A stretch of 64,000 nt of DNA. Origin: Sapria himalayana (taxonomy: Eukaryota > Streptophyta > Magnoliopsida > Malpighiales > Rafflesiaceae). Location: positions 1-64,000 of the forward strand of contig JAREIK010002980.1 of NCBI GenBank assembly GCA_029783825.1, in the 5' to 3' direction. Both the position numbers and the translations under genes were made by a program. Below are positions 39,001 to 54,493 of the stretch, piece by piece (the stretch's first letter is position 1; every line of letters starts with the position of its first letter). Under the pieces are notes generated by a model. It saw only the letters and a program-made list of their open reading frames with translations. It made no database searches and was not told the origin of the DNA.

Positions 39001-41530
39001 TAAATTATTTAAATATTATATGTCGCACTAATAATTTATTTCGTAATTAATATTTCTATAAAAATAAACTAATAAATAAGTAAAATAAATATTTAAAATT
39101 TTAATGAATACTAATAAAAATGAGAATTATGATTTATTATTTAGACTATACTAATTTAATGTTTTGAGTATTTATTAGCTTCGGGGATTAGGAGTTTAGT
39201 CATTTTAGTATTTAGTCATTTAGTGGTTTATGGGTTTTATTTATAAAATAAAATAAAAAAAAAGTATTTTTGTTATTTTTTCACATTTTTGAAGGTTATA
39301 ACCTTTGAAAATATAATAATTTTTAATTTTTTTTTGAAAAGTGAATACAATAAGAAGTTAATAATCATAATAATAATATATCATATAAATTCAATATAAA
39401 TTATTTTATTGGTATATATTATAATAATGATCATAAAAAAATAATAAACAATTATTAATAAGATAAATATTGTTTAAAATATATTTGCAAAACCTAAAAT
39501 GATTCTTAATCATAGTGAAATATTTTACTATATATTAATTTTAAATTTTTAAATTTTTGTATCAATTTATATGCTTATATATTTCTTGATGAAAAATAAA
39601 TTTTTTTAAATTAAATTTGTCTCACTAATAATTTATTTTTTAATATATATTTCTATAAAAATAAATTAATAAATAATTAAGATGTATGTTTAAAATTATA
39701 ATGAATACTAATAAAAATGAGATTTATTATTTATTATTTATTATTTATTATATAGTATACCAGTTTAATGCTTAAATTATTTAGGGGTTTTGTCGTTTAG
39801 AAGTTTAGCAATTTATGTTTTTAGGCATTTCGTGGTTTATAGGTTTTATTTATATAATAAAAATAAAAAAAAAATTTGATTTTTTCTGATTTTCAAAGTT
39901 TATAACCTTTGAAAAGAAAATAATTTTTAAAATTTTTTTGAATGTGAATACCATATATAATTATATTAATCTTACAAATTATATATCATATAAATTAAAT
40001 ATTAACAATTTTAATGATAGAAATTATAATAATGATCAAAAATTAAATTAACAAACTATTATTAAAAATCTAAATATTAATTAAAATATATTTACAAAAC
40101 ACAAAATGATTCAAAATCAAATCAAAATATATTACTAAATAATAATATTTAATTTTTAAATTTGTCCTTCTTTTTTTAAGTTTATATTTTTTTTAATTAA
40201 ATATATATTAGCTAAATATTATGTGTCTCATTCGAAATTTATTTTGAATTAATTTTTCTAAAAAATTAAGCTATAAATAATTAAAATAAATATTTAAAAT
40301 TATAATAAATAGAAATATAAATAAGATTTATTATTTAATATGTAAAATATAGCTATTAAAAGGTTTATGTATTTAGGGGTTTCGGGGTTTATGAGCTTAC
40401 TGATTTAAGTAAGTAATCATTTAATGATCTATAGGTTTTATTTAAAAAATAAAATAAGAAAGAATATATTTTTATTATTTTTTCTCATTTTTTAAGGTTA
40501 TAACCTTTGAAAATATAATAATTTTTAAATTTTTTTCAAAAGTGAATACAATATTTATTTATAATAATCATAATAATTATATATCATATAAATTCAATAT
40601 AAATAATTTTATTGATAGATATTCAAATAATTATCAAAAAATAAATTAAAAATCTATTATAAATAACATTGATATTACTTAAAATATAATATCAAAACCT
40701 AAAATGATTCAAAAGCAAAGCAAAATATATTACTAAATAATAATTATTTGTTTTTAAATTTTTATTCTTTTTATAAGCTTATCTATTTTTTGATGAAAAA
40801 TAATTTTTATAAATTATATTTTTAACTCATTATTTATTTTATAATTAATACAGATATATAAATAAAAAACTAAAAATCAAAATAATTTTTTAAAATTATA
40901 ATGAAAACAAATAAAAATGAGATTTATTATTTATTATTTTGTGTATACCGGTTTATAGGATTATCTATATACGAGTATCTGAATTTTGTAGTTTAGTGAT
41001 TTAAGTGTTTTGGCATTTAGTGGTGTATAGGTTTTATTTAAATAATTAAATAATAAAAAAGATATTTTTTTTAATTTTTTCACATTTTCAAAGGTTATAA
41101 CCTTTGAAAATATAATAATTTTAAAATTTTTTTTAAAAGTGAATATAATATTTAGTCATAATAATCATTATATTTATATATCATATAAATTCAATATAAA
41201 CATTATTATTGATAAATATTCTAATAATGATCAAAAAATAAATTAATAATCTATTATTAATAAGATATATATCATTTAAAATATAATTACAAATATTAAA
41301 ATGATTTAGAATGTAAGAAAAATATATTATTATATAATGATTTTTTGTTTTGAAATTTGTTTTTAAATCTATATTTTTTTTTATGAAAAATAATTTATAT
41401 AAATTATATTTGTTTAACTCATAATTTATTTTGTAATAAATATTTATATAAAAATATACAAATAAATAATTAAAATGAATATTTAAAATTATAATTAAAA
41501 AAAATAAGTTTTATTATTTATTATATAGGG

Positions 41531-41720
41531 TAAACCGGTTTAATTTAAATTAGATCTTTTTAACTAATAATTTATTTTCTAATTAATATTTCTTTAAAAA
41601 TAAACTGATAAATAATTAAAATAAAAATTTAAAATTAAAATAAAATTTATGAATTATTATTAATGTATACCAGTTTAATTTTTAAGTATTTAGAGGTTTC
41701 GTCATTTAGGAGTTTAGCGA
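41531..41720. repeat. Paralogous empty site for the 2.5-kb cassette
   Basis: The monomers before this point (40497, 41096, then a truncated one) are the types that precede cassette 1 (14378, 14973, truncated). Here AATTAAAAT continues into satellite up to GTATACC with no insertion. It shows what the site looked like before parts a and b entered. Confidence 0.6.
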
Positions 41721-44700
41721 TTTATGTTTTTAGGCATTTAGCGGTTTATATGTTTTATTTAAACAATAAAATAAAAAAATATTTTCGTAATTTTTTCCAA
41801 TTTTCATAGGTCATAACCTTTGAAAATATAATAATATTTAAAATTTTTTGAAATGTGAATACAATATTTGTTATAATAATATTAATAATTATATATAATA
41901 TAAATTCAATATAAATAATTTTATTGATAGATATTATGATGATGATCAAAAATTAAATTAATAAACTATTAATAATTATATAGATATTAATTAAAAAATA
42001 TTTACAAAACCCAAATTGTTTCAAAATTAAAGTAAAATATATTACTTAATAATAATTTTTAATTTTTAAATTTTTACTTATTTTATATAGGCAAATACTT
42101 TTATTGATTAAAAATAAATTATTTAAATTATATTTCTCGCACTCATATTTATTTTGTAATAAATATTTCTAAAAAAATAAACTAATAAAAAATTAAAATA
42201 AATATTTAAAATTATAATAAATAGAAATGAAAATTACATATTTTAATTATTAAATAATATATAGTGGTTTAATGGTTTATGTATTTAGGCATTACGAGGT
42301 TTAGGAGTTTACTGATTTAACTGTGTATGCATTTAGTGGTTATTAGTTTTATTTAAAAAATAAATAAATAACAAATTTATTTTTATTATTTTTTGATATT
42401 TTCAAATGTTACAACGTTTGAAAATATAATAATTTTTTAATTTTTTTCAAAAGTGAATTCAATTTTTAGTTATAATAATCATTATATTTATATTTCATAT
42501 AAATTCAATATAAATAATATTTTTGATAAATATTTTAATAATGATCAAAAAATAAATTAATAATCTATTATTAATGAGATAGATATCAATTAAAATATAA
42601 TTACAAAACCTAACATGATTCAGAAGGAATGCAAAACTTATTACTATATAATAAATTTTTGTTTTGAAATTTTTTCTTCTTTTTATAAGTTTATCAATAT
42701 TTTTTGATGAAAAATAATTTATATAAATTATATTTGTCTAACTCATAATTTATTTGGTAATTAATATTTATATAAAAATAAACGAATAAATAATTAAAAT
42801 GAATATATTAAATTATAATGAAAAAAACAATATTGAGATTTATTATTTATTATTTATGGTATACTAGTTTAAAAGAATTATCTTTTTAGGGTTTTAGATA
42901 TTTAGGAGTTATTGATTTAAGTATTTAGGCTTTTAGTGGTTTATAAGATTTATTTAAACAATGAAATAATAAAAAAATTATTTTTGATATTTTCTCACAT
43001 TTTCAAAGGTATAACCTTTGAAAATATAATAATTTTAAAATTTTTTAAAGATGTGAATACAATATTTTGTAATAATAATCATTATAATTATATATAATCT
43101 AAACAAAATATAAAGAATTTTATTGATTGATATTAAATCAATTATCAAAAAATAAATTAATATGCTATTATTAATATGATAGATATAAATTAAAATATAA
43201 TTGCAAAACCTAAAATTATTCAAAATCAAAGTAAAATTTATTAATAAATAATAATTTTTTTTAGTTTTTGATTCTTTTTATAAGCTTATATATTTTTTTT
43301 GATGAAAAAAAAATTATTTAAATTAAATTTGTATTACTCATAATTTATTTTATAATTAATATTTTAATAAATTATTTAACTTATAATTATGGTTTACAAG
43401 TTTAAAGGTTTAAGTATATAGGTGCTTTTGTGTTATGGAGTTTAAAGATTTAAGTGTTTAGGGATTTAGTGGTTTATACGTTTTATTTAAACAATGATAT
43501 AGCAAAAAATTTATTTATTTTATTTTTTCTAATTTTTGAAGGTTATATCGTTTGAAAATATAAAAATTTCTAAATTTTTTTCAAATGAAAATATAATATT
43601 TATTTATAATAATCTTCATAAATATAAGTCATTTAAATTCAATATAAATAATTACATTGCTAGATATTATAATATTGATCAAAAAATAAATTAATAAACT
43701 ATTATTAATAAAATAGATATTATTTAAATAGTATTTGCAAAATCTAAATTTATTCAAATCAAAGTAAAATATATTACTAAATAATAATTTTTTTTAATGT
43801 TTGGCTTTTTTATATGTTAATATTTTTGTTATTAAAAATAAATTATTTAAATTATATTTCCCTCACTCATAATTTATTTTGTAATTTATAATTCTATAAT
43901 AATAAACTAATAAATAATTAAAATGAATATTTAAAATTATAATGAATACAAATAAAATTGAGATTTATTATTTATTTTTTTAGGATATACCGGTTTAATG
44001 GTTTAATTATTAAGGTGTTTTATTGTTTAGAAGTTTAGTTACTTAATTGTTTAGAGCTTTAGCGATTTAATTGTTTAGACCTTTATTGATTTCTAGTTTT
44101 TATTTTAGAATTGAAAAACAAAAAATTTAATTTTTTGATTTTTTTTAATTTTTGAATGTTATAACCTTTGAAATTATAATAATTTTTAACTTTTTTTTAA
44201 TGTGAATATAATATTTAGTTATAATAATATTAATAATTATATATAATGTAAACTCAATATAAAAAATTTTATTAATAGATATTATAATAATGATCAATAA
44301 ATAAATTAATAAACTAGTATTTATAAGATTGATATAAATCAAAATATAATTGTAAAATCTAAAATGATTCAAAATCAAAATAAGATATATTACAAAATAA
44401 TAATTATTTATTTTTAAAAATTTGCATTTTTTTATCATCATTTTTTAATGATAAATAAATTATGTAAACTATATATGTCACACTAATAATTTATTTTGTA
44501 ATTAATATTTCTATTAAAATAAATTGATTAATAATTAAAATGAATATTTAAAATTATAATGAATACTAATAAAAATTAGATTTATGATTTATTATTTGGA
44601 CTATACTAATTTAAAATTTTAAGTATTTATGGGGTTCGGGGTTTAGGAGTTTAGTCATTTTAGAATTTCGTCATTTAGTGGTTAAGAGGTTTTATATAAA

Positions 44701-47700
44701 AAATAAAATAACAAAAAATTTAATTTTGTTATTTTTTCTCATTATTGAAGGTTATAACCTTTGAAAATATAATAATTTATAAATTTTTTTAACAAGCGAA
44801 TATAATATGAAGTTATAATAATCATAATCATTATATATCATATAAATTCAATATAAACTATTTTATTGATATATATTATAATAATGATCATAAAATAGTA
44901 ATAAACAATTATTAATAAGATAAATATTGTTTAAAATATATTTGCAAAATCTAAAATTACTCAAATCAAAGTGAAATATTTTACTAAATATTAATTTTAA
45001 ATTTTTAAATTTTTGTATCCATTTATAAGCCTATATATTTTTTGATGAAAAATAAAATATTTAAATTTTATTTTCACAGTAATAATTTATTATTTAATTT
45101 ATATTTCTAAAAAAATAAACTAATCAATAATTAAAATATATATTTAAAATTATAATGAATACTAATAAAAATGAGATTTGTGATTTATTATTTACGGTAT
45201 AACTATTTGATTGTTTAAGTTTTTTTTGTGGTTTTAGCGTTAATGAGTTTATTGATTTATATGTCAACACATTTAGGTGTTTATACGTTTAATTTAATCA
45301 ACGAAATAACAAAAAATTTATTTTTATGAATTTTTGTGATTTTCAAATGTTATAACCTTTAAAAATATAATAATTTTTTAATTATTATAAAATATGAATA
45401 CAATACTTAGTTATAATAATCTTAAAAATTATATTTGTTGTAAATTCAATATAAAATAATTTATTAATATATATTATTATAATGATCAAAAAATAAAATA
45501 ATAAACTATTATTAATAAGATAGATATTAATTAAAATATATATGCAGAAACCAAAATAATTCAAAATAAAAGTAAATTATATTACTAAATAAAATTTTAA
45601 ATTTTTGAAATTTTGTTTATTTTTATAAGCTTATTTTTTTTTCATAAAAAAAAATTATTTAAATTATATATGTCTCACTTATTATTAATTTTGTAATTAA
45701 TATTTCTATAAAAATAAACATTAAAATAATAAAAATGAATATTAAAAATTATAATGAATACAAATACAAATGAGATTTATTATTTATTTTATAGGTTATA
45801 TAGGTTTAATGGTTTAAGTATTTAGTGGATTTTTGGGTTTAGGAGTTTAGAGAATTAAATATTTAGGCATTTATTGGTTTATAAGTTTTATTTAAAAAAT
45901 AAAATAATAAAAATTTGTTTTTGTGATTTTTATCATTTTTGAAGGTTATAACCTTGAAAATATAATAATTTTTCAATTTTTTTCAAATGTAAATATAATA
46001 TTTAGTTATAATAACTTAATAATTATAAGACAACTTAATTGAATATAAGTAATTTTATTGTTCGATATTATAAAAATGATCAAATAATTAATTAATAAAC
46101 TATTATTAATAAAATTCATCGCAATTAAAATATAATTACAAAACCTATATATAATGATTCAAAATCAAAGTAAAATATATTACAAAATAATAATTTTTTG
46201 TTTTTAAATTTTTACTTCTTTATATAGGCTTATATTTTTTTGATTAAAAATAAATTATTAAAATTGTATTTGTCTCATTATTTATTTTGTGATTGGTATT
46301 TCTATAAAAAATAAACTAATAAATAATTAAAATGAATATTTAAAATTATAATGAATACAAATTAAAATGAGATTTATGATTTATTATATATGGTATAAAG
46401 GTTTAATGGTTTGATTATTTAGAAGTTTAGCAATTTTTGTTGTTAGGCATTTAGTGGTTTATTGGTTTTATTTATATAATAAAAATTATAAATTCTATTT
46501 TTGATTTTTTCTGATTTTCAAAAGGTTATAACCTTTGAAAATAATATAATTTTTAAAATTTTTTGAAATGTGATTACAATGGATAATTATATTAAGCATA
46601 CTAATTATATATCATATAAATTCAATATAAATAATTTTATTGAAAGATATTATAATAATGATCAAAAATTAAATTAATAAACTATTATTAATAATAGAAA
46701 TATTAATTAAATATATTACATAACACAAAATGATTCAAAATCAAATCAAAATATATTACTAAATAATAATATTTAATTTTTATAATTTTCCTTCTTTTTA
46801 TAAGCATATATTTTTTTTATTAAAATAAATTATTTAAATAATATTTGTCCCACTCAAAATTTATTTTGTTATTATTTTTTTAAAAAATTAAACTATAAAT
46901 AATTAAAATGAATATTTAAAATTATAATAAATAGAAATAAAAATGAGATTTATTATTTATTTAGTAGTATATATAGCTGATAAAGGTTTATGTATTTAGG
47001 GGTTTCGGGATTTATAAGCTTATTGATTTAAGTAAGCAAGCATTAAATGATCTATAGGTTTTATTGAAAAAATGAAATAACAAAAAATTTATTTTTATTA
47101 TTTTTTCTAATTTTTTAAGTTTATAACCTTTGAAAATATTCTAACTTTTAAATTTTTTTCAAAAGTGAATTCAATATTTAGTTATAATAATCATTATATT
47201 TATATATCATATAAATTCAATATAACCAATTTTATTGATAAATATTCTAATAATGATCAAAAAATAAATAAATAATTTATTATTAATTAGATAGATATCA
47301 AATAATATACAATTACAAAACCTAAAATGAATCAGAAGCAAAGCAAAATATATTACTATATAATAATTTTTTGTGTTGAAAATTTTTTTCTTTTAAAAAG
47401 TTTATCTATTATTTTTTGATGAAAAATAATTTATATAAATTATTTTTGTCTAGCTCATTTTATTTTATAATTTATATTTATATATAAATAAACAAATAAA
47501 TAATTAAAATGAATATTTAAAATTATAAAGAAAAAAATGAGATTTATTATTTATTATTTTGGGTATACAAGTTTAATTTTAATTATATCTGTCTCACTAA
47601 TAATTTATTTTGTAATTAATATTTCTATAAAAATAAACTGATAAATAATTAAAATAAAAATTTAAATTATACTGAATAAAAATTAAAATGAGATTTATGA

Positions 47701-49039
47701 TTTATTATTAATGTATACCTGTTTAATGGTTTAAGTATTTAGATGTTTTATCATTTGAAAATTTAGTGATTTATTTTTTAGGCATTTAGTGGTTTATAGG
47801 TTTTATTTAATCAATAAAATAATAAAAATAAATTTATAATTTTTTCTCATTTTCATAGGTTATAACCTTTGAAAATATAATAATATTTAAAATTTTTTTA
47901 AATGTAAATATAATTTTTTATTTATAATAATATTAATAATTATATATCATATAAATTCAATATAAATAATTTTTTTGAAAGTTATTATAATAATGATCAA
48001 AAATTAAATTAATAAACTATTAATAAAAAGATAGAAATTAATTAAAAAATATTTACAAAACCCAAATTAATTCAAAATTAAAGTAAAATATATTTCTGAA
48101 TAATAATTTTAAATTTTTAAATTTTTAAATTTTTACTTCTTTTTTATGCGTATATATATTATTTCATTAAAAATAAATTATTTAAATTATATTTGTCATA
48201 CTAATAATTTATTTTGTAATAAATATTTCTATAAAAATAAACTAATAAATAATAAAAATGAATATTTATAATTATAATAAATAGAAAAAAAATTAAATTT
48301 ATTATTTCTTATTTATTATATATCGGTTTAATGGTTACTGTATATAGGCATTACGGGGTGTAGGAGTTTACTTATTTAACTGTGTATGCATTTAGTAGTT
48401 TATAGGTTTTATTTAAAAAATAAAAAAATGAAAAATGTATTTTTATAATTTTTTGATATTTTCAAAGATTATACCCTTCGAAAATATAATAATTTTTAAT
48501 TTTTTTTCAAAAGAGAATTCAATATTTAGTTATAATAATTATTATATTTATATTTCATATAAATTCAATATAAACAATTTTATTGATAAATATTATAATA
48601 ATGATTAAAAAATAAATTAATAATCTATTATTAATAATATAGATATCAATTATAATAGAATTACAAAACCTAAAATGATTCAGAAGCAAAGCAAAATATA
48701 TTATATATATATTAAATTTTTATTTTGAATTTTTTTTTTCTTTTAAAAAGTTTATCTATACTATTTTGATGAAAAATAATTTATATAAATTATATTTGTG
48801 TAACTCAATTTATTTTATAATTAATATTTATATAAAAATAAACAAATAAATAATTAAATTTTAATATTTAAAATTAAAATGAAAAAAAAATGAGATTTAT
48901 TCTTTATTATTTAGGATATACTAGTTTAATTGAAATTTGATATGTCTCACTAATAATTTATTTTGCAATTAATATTTTGTTAAAAATAAATTGATAAATA
49001 ATTAAAATTAAAATTAAAATTATACTCAATAATTAAATT

Positions 49040-50151
49040 AATTTATTTTGTTTCTCTCTCAACTCTAGAATGATTGCTAAAGCTCTAACCAAAATAATAG
49101 GAACTTTTACTTTATCTCTATTATGTCTCATCATATTTGATGTTGAAACACTCGGCTATCAAAGGCAATTTGACTCATGTACGCTAACAGACTAAACCAA
49201 AGTTGTACACCTATGTGTTGCTATAGCTAGTTGTTGAGGATGATATTTATATTGATTATTGTAATTTCTTCTAAAATATCTCTCATGCACACTCTCAAAG
49301 CAATTTTATTAAAACATAGTTCACCTCTTAAAAAATAACCACCTTGTAGCCAATTAGAACAAACTAGCCCCTGGGCGGTTTGAGTAGGGCAAGAAGTATG
49401 TGCTCTCTTTCAATCAAGAATCAAAAAATTTATTTTATTGGCATGTCTAAGCCCATTTTTTATATCCTCATGGATATGAAAAGTTTCATATCTTTCTTTT
49501 TATATTAAATGAGTTATGTATACAAGCTCACAATACCCAACAAGGTGTAAATGAATCATATTCTAATCTATAAAAGGTTTTAATCATTGCTCAAAATGTT
49601 AGTCTTGCATATTGACACTTGAGGTCACAAATCAAAAGAAAAAGCCATAGTGATATTTCCAATCCAAAGAATTTTAGCTATAAAAAGTTATAAAGAGTAG
49701 TACTCGAGCTTTAACTATTTCTAGGGTCATGACTTTTGCTCTTGAGGAATGTCCAAAGTTACAATCATTCCTAGTGCAATGACTTTGCAATATAAAGATA
49801 AAATACACAAGCTATGATCATATCCAATACTGTGACCCAGTATTATAGTGATTAAATATGTATTTATGATCATTCTTAGTGCCTGCCATAACAATATGTT
49901 CAACAGAGAGACACAAGTTATGGCATATTCTCATCGATATGATTTTGTGTTCTAGAGACAAATTATACAATCATGACCATTGCTAATGTGATAATAATCT
50001 AAAGCAAGAAAGAGATTGAATCCATAACTCTCCCCTTGAGTCATGACTTTGTGTTACATATACAAAAAGTTAAATGTGTGACATTCCTAAAAGTTGAGTA
50101 TTTCAATTTAAAGTTAACACTTAGTCATTTGATTATAAAAGTGTAAAACAT
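49040..50151. other. Cassette part a, copy 3
   Basis: Third copy of the 1.1-kb insertion (1,112 bp). The left junction reads AATTAAATT and the right GAGATTTA. It carries a private 4-base insertion (GCCTGCCATAAC near 49881) and other small changes, and no conserved frame. Confidence 0.7.
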
Positions 50152-50228
50152 GAGATTTAGTAGTTAGTATTTATGGATTAGGGTTAAAGTTTATCGTTTA
50201 AGGTTTAGGATTTAAAGTTTAGGGTTTA
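50152..50228. repeat. Satellite remnant with telomere-like words inside cassette 3
   Basis: Counterpart of 16650-16726, ending in AGGGTTTA (50221-50228). The exact word returns after part b at 51520-51527, supporting a target duplication. Confidence 0.65.
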
Positions 50229-51519
50229 TGGTTTTTTTTTGTAATTTTTTGGAAAATACACACTATTTTTATCATTTAGGGACACAACATACAAGAGTCT
50301 AAAAAGCTAACTAATTTAGGCCAGCCCACCAAATCTATGCACCTTAATGATTCTATGCATAAAATAGATAAAAAAATAAAAATCCTAATAATTCCAAGCA
50401 TATGAATACAACTAAAATCACCTGGCATTCCCGGACTTCAGAGATGGCATTGAGTCATTATGTGCACTGCATCCCTTCCATTCGGATTTGTCCAAGCCCT
50501 TTAGAGGAACCTGAATGATGCACCATATTAAAACTGTGCAAATATAAGATTGTGCATGTGTGTGACATGCAACATCAAGCATTTGCCTATGTCATTGCTA
50601 TGCAATGGAATACATTTAAAACTGAATAACCATAAATCACAAGTCCATATCTATGGCACTTTGTCAATTCATTCTCACCTCTAAATTCTACATTTTTTTG
50701 CTCCAATGATCCTCAAAGGAGTATCTCTTGGGTTAGAATGCTTCCTCCTCGAGCTCCAATAAGTGGCTATATGTTGCACCGACAAAATATCAAAAAATAT
50801 GCATGCATTAGTGTGCATGTATGATGAGGTCCATCTCATAGTCTAAATATCTACGCATACAACTATGCTAGAATACAAGTAAAATTACAAAATACTATAA
50901 AGATGGGTCTTCTGCTCCCGGGAGTTAGCATCCCGTAATATGTATTTACAAAATGCATTAGTGGGCCCCACTTAGAGATACTCATGGGTCAAGTTGCCCT
51001 CATTGCATGTTACATAGAGAACAGAGAAGATTGTGTGTGTGAGTATGTCATGAACCGTCTCACCAAGTACATGGTGCAAACAAAGTCTAAAATACAAATA
51101 AGACTACAAACATAAACTACAAGTTTGAATCTTTCGCTCCCGTGTGGCTGGTATGGACTGCATTTCTTACTAGCCCTACTTGGTGATGCTTTGGATATTG
51201 TTGGCTCTCCAATTAATCATGGATTTCCCACTACTCCTATTGGGCGATGATTGGGTGGCCCTCAATGCTGCCTGATAGGGCTAGTGGGACCCACTCCTTG
51301 CTACTCATGGGTCTACTCCCTACCACTTTGCTCGATCTCATCAGTTGTTTGAATGTTATCATCCCGGCTTACTAGTGGGGCCCTCTACAAGTTGGTGGCC
51401 CATATTTTTGGCTACTTCTAGGACTTGCTGGCCCCTCTAAATGCTACACCAAAATGAACAAGAATATGTGCACGTGTGTACTGTGGTCCGTTGCTATGTG
51501 TGTGTGGTGCAGTAGTATC
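50229..51519 (-). mobile_element. Cassette part b, copy 3 (A-rich tail, minus strand)
   Basis: 1,291 bp, bracketed by exact AGGGTTTA repeats, with a T-rich tract at about 50231-50249 (an A-rich tail on the minus strand). It lacks the 21-bp direct repeat of copy 1 and has no long reading frame. The source family is unknown. Confidence 0.5.
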
Positions 51520-54493
51520 AGGGTTTAGGAGTTTATAATTTAAGTACTTAGGTATTTTGTGGTTTAAAGGTTTTATTTAAATAATTAAATAACAAAAAAA
51601 TTATTTTTATGCTTTTTTCTCATTTTCAAGGTTATAACCATTGAAAATATTATAATTTTTAATTTTTTTTTCAAATGTTAATACAATATTTAATTATAAT
51701 AATAATAAAAATTAAATATCATGTAAATTAAATTTAAATAATTTTATTGATAGATATTATAATACTAATCATAAAATAGATTAATAAACTAGAATTAATA
51801 AGATAGATATTAATTAAAATATATTTGCAAAACCTAAAACGATTAAAAATTAAAGTAAAATATATTACTAAATAATAATTTTTTATTTTTAAATTTTTGA
51901 TTCTTTTTATAAGCTTATAAATTTTTTTGATGAAGATAAATTATTTAAATTATATTTGTCTCATTCATAATTTTATTTTGCAATTAATATTTTTATAAAA
52001 ATAAACTAATCAATAATTAAGATGAATATTAAATTATAATGAATACAAATAAAAATGAGATTTATGATTAATTATTTAGGGTATACCGGTTTAATGGTTT
52101 AAGTATTTAAAAGTTTAGGAGTTTAGTGATTTAAGTGTTTAGGCATTTAGTAGTTTATATGATAACCTTTAAAAATATAATAATTTTTAAATTATTTTCA
52201 AATGTAAATATAATATTTAGTTATAATAATCTTTATAATTATATATATTGTAAATTCAATATAAACATTTTTATTGATAAATATTCTAATATGGATAAAA
52301 AAATAACTTAATAATCTATTATTAATAAGAAGGATATTAATTAAAATATAATTACAAAACCTAAAATGATTCAGAAGCAAAGCAAAATATATTACTATAT
52401 AATAATTTTTTGTTTTGAATTTTTTTTTCTTTTAAAAACATTATGTATATTTTTTTGATGAAAAATAATTTATATAAATTATATTTGTTTAACTCATAAT
52501 TTATTCTGTAATTAATATATTTATAAAAATAAACAAAAAAATAATTAAAATAAATATTTAAAATTTTAATTAAAAAAATGAGATTTATTATTTATTATTT
52601 AGGGATACCGGTTTACTTTAAATTAGATATTTCTCACTAATAATTTATTTTGTAATTAATATTTCTATAAAAATAAACTGATAAATATTTAAAATAAAAA
52701 TTTAAAATTCTACTGAATAAAATTTAAAATGAGATTTATGATTTATTATTACTATATACCAGTTTAATTGATTAAGTATTTAGAGGTTTTTTAATTTTGG
52801 ATTTTAGCGATTTATGTTTTTAGGCTTTTATTGGTTTATACATTTTATTTAAAAAAATAAAATATCAAAAAAAATTTCTATAATTTTTTCTCATTTTCAT
52901 AGGTTATAGCATTTGAAAATATAATAATATTTAAAATTTTTTGAAATATGAATACAATACTTAGTTATAATAATATTAATAATTATATATCATATAAATT
53001 CAATATAAACAATTTTATTGATATATATTATAATAATGATCAAAATTAAATTTATAAACTATTGATATTAAGATAGATATTAATTAAAAAATAATTACAA
53101 AAGCCAAATTGATTCAAAATTATAGTAAAATATATTTCTAGATAACAATTTTAAATTTTTAAATTTTTACTTCTTTTATAAGCATTTATATTTTTTAAAT
53201 TATATTTGTCGCACTCATAATTTATTTTGTAATAAATATTTCTATAAAAATAAACTAATAAATAATTATAATGAATATTTAAAATTATAATAAATAGAAT
53301 TAAAAATTAGATTTATTAATTATTAATTAGTATATAGCAGTTTAATGGTTTATGTATTTTGGCATTATGAGGTTTAGGAGTTTACTGATTTAACTGTGTA
53401 TGCATTTAGTGGTTTATAGGTGTTTTTTTAAAAAAAATATCAACAAATTTATTTTTTTTATTTTTTGATATTTTCAAAGGTTATAACCTTTGAAAATATA
53501 ATAATTTTTAAATTATTTTCAAAAGTGAATACTATATTTAGTTATAATAATCATTATATTTATATATCATATAAATTCAAAATAAATATTTTTATTGATA
53601 AATATTCAAATAATGATCAAATAATAAATTAATAATCTATTATTAATAAGATAGATATCAATTTAAATATAATTACAAAACCTAAAATGATTCAGAAACA
53701 AAGCAAAATATATTACTATATAATAATTTTTTCTTTTGAATTTTTTTTTTCCTTTTAAAAAGTTTATCTATAATTTTTTAATGAAAAATAATTATATATA
53801 TTATATTTGTCTAACTCAATTTATTCTGTAATTAATAATTATATAAAAATAAACGAATAAATAATTAAAATGAATATTTTAAATTATAATCAAAAAAATA
53901 ATATTGAGATTTATTATTTATTATTTATTATTTATTATTTAGCGTATACCAGTTTAAAATGATTATCTATTTAGGGTTTTCGAGATTTAGGAGTTATTGA
54001 TTTAAGTATTTACGCATTTAGTGGTTTATAGTATTTATTTAAACAATGAAATAACAAAAAAATTATTTTTGTTATTTTTTCACATTTGAAATTTATAATA
54101 ATTTTAAAATTTTTTTAAAATGTGAATAAAATATCTAGTAATAATAATCATTATAATTATATATAATATAAACTAATCATAAATAATTTTATTGATAGAT
54201 ATGATATCAATTATCAAAAAATAAATTAATAAACTATTATTAATATGATAGATATAAATTAAAATATAATTACAAAACCTAAAATGATTCAAAATCAATG
54301 TAAAATTAATTACTAAATAATAATTTTTTGTTTTTAAATTTTTACTTCTTTTTATAATATTATATTTTTTTTATTAAAAGTAAATTATTAATATTATATT
54401 TGTCCGACTAATTATTTATTTTGTAATTAATATTTATATAAATATTTAAAATAATAATGAATACAAATTAAAATGAGATTTAAGATTTATTAT
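51520..54493. repeat. AT-rich ~595-bp satellite, array 6
   Basis: This array is gene-free, with anchors near 51630, 52166, 52905, 53482 (a perfect 32-bp palindrome at 53468-53499) and 54090, and a truncated monomer at about 52606-52745. A junction near 52160 deletes about 450 bp present after cassettes 1 and 2 and removes the foldback. From 52.2 kb on, the order matches 3.0-5.4 kb up to the solo LTR. The last 5 bp, ATTAT, are its left target duplication. Confidence 0.95.

Larger units (their letters stand above)
32749..49039. repeat. AT-rich ~595-bp satellite, array 5 (longest run)
   Basis: Sixteen kilobases of gene-free satellite. About 27 anchors run from 32829 to 48467, with truncated monomers at about 33280, 37804, 41531, 47565 and 48915. 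The first 8 bp are the right target duplication of hAT copy A. 35.4-38.1 kb matches 7.8-10.9 kb, with a ~350-bp deletion near 36010; 40.5-41.7 kb matches 14.4-15.5 kb but lacks the cassette; 43.0-49.0 kb matches 10.9-15.5 kb with one extra monomer type (44755, also at 39297). Minus-strand frames of 60-98 codons are chance openings of the AT-rich monomer. Confidence 0.95.
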
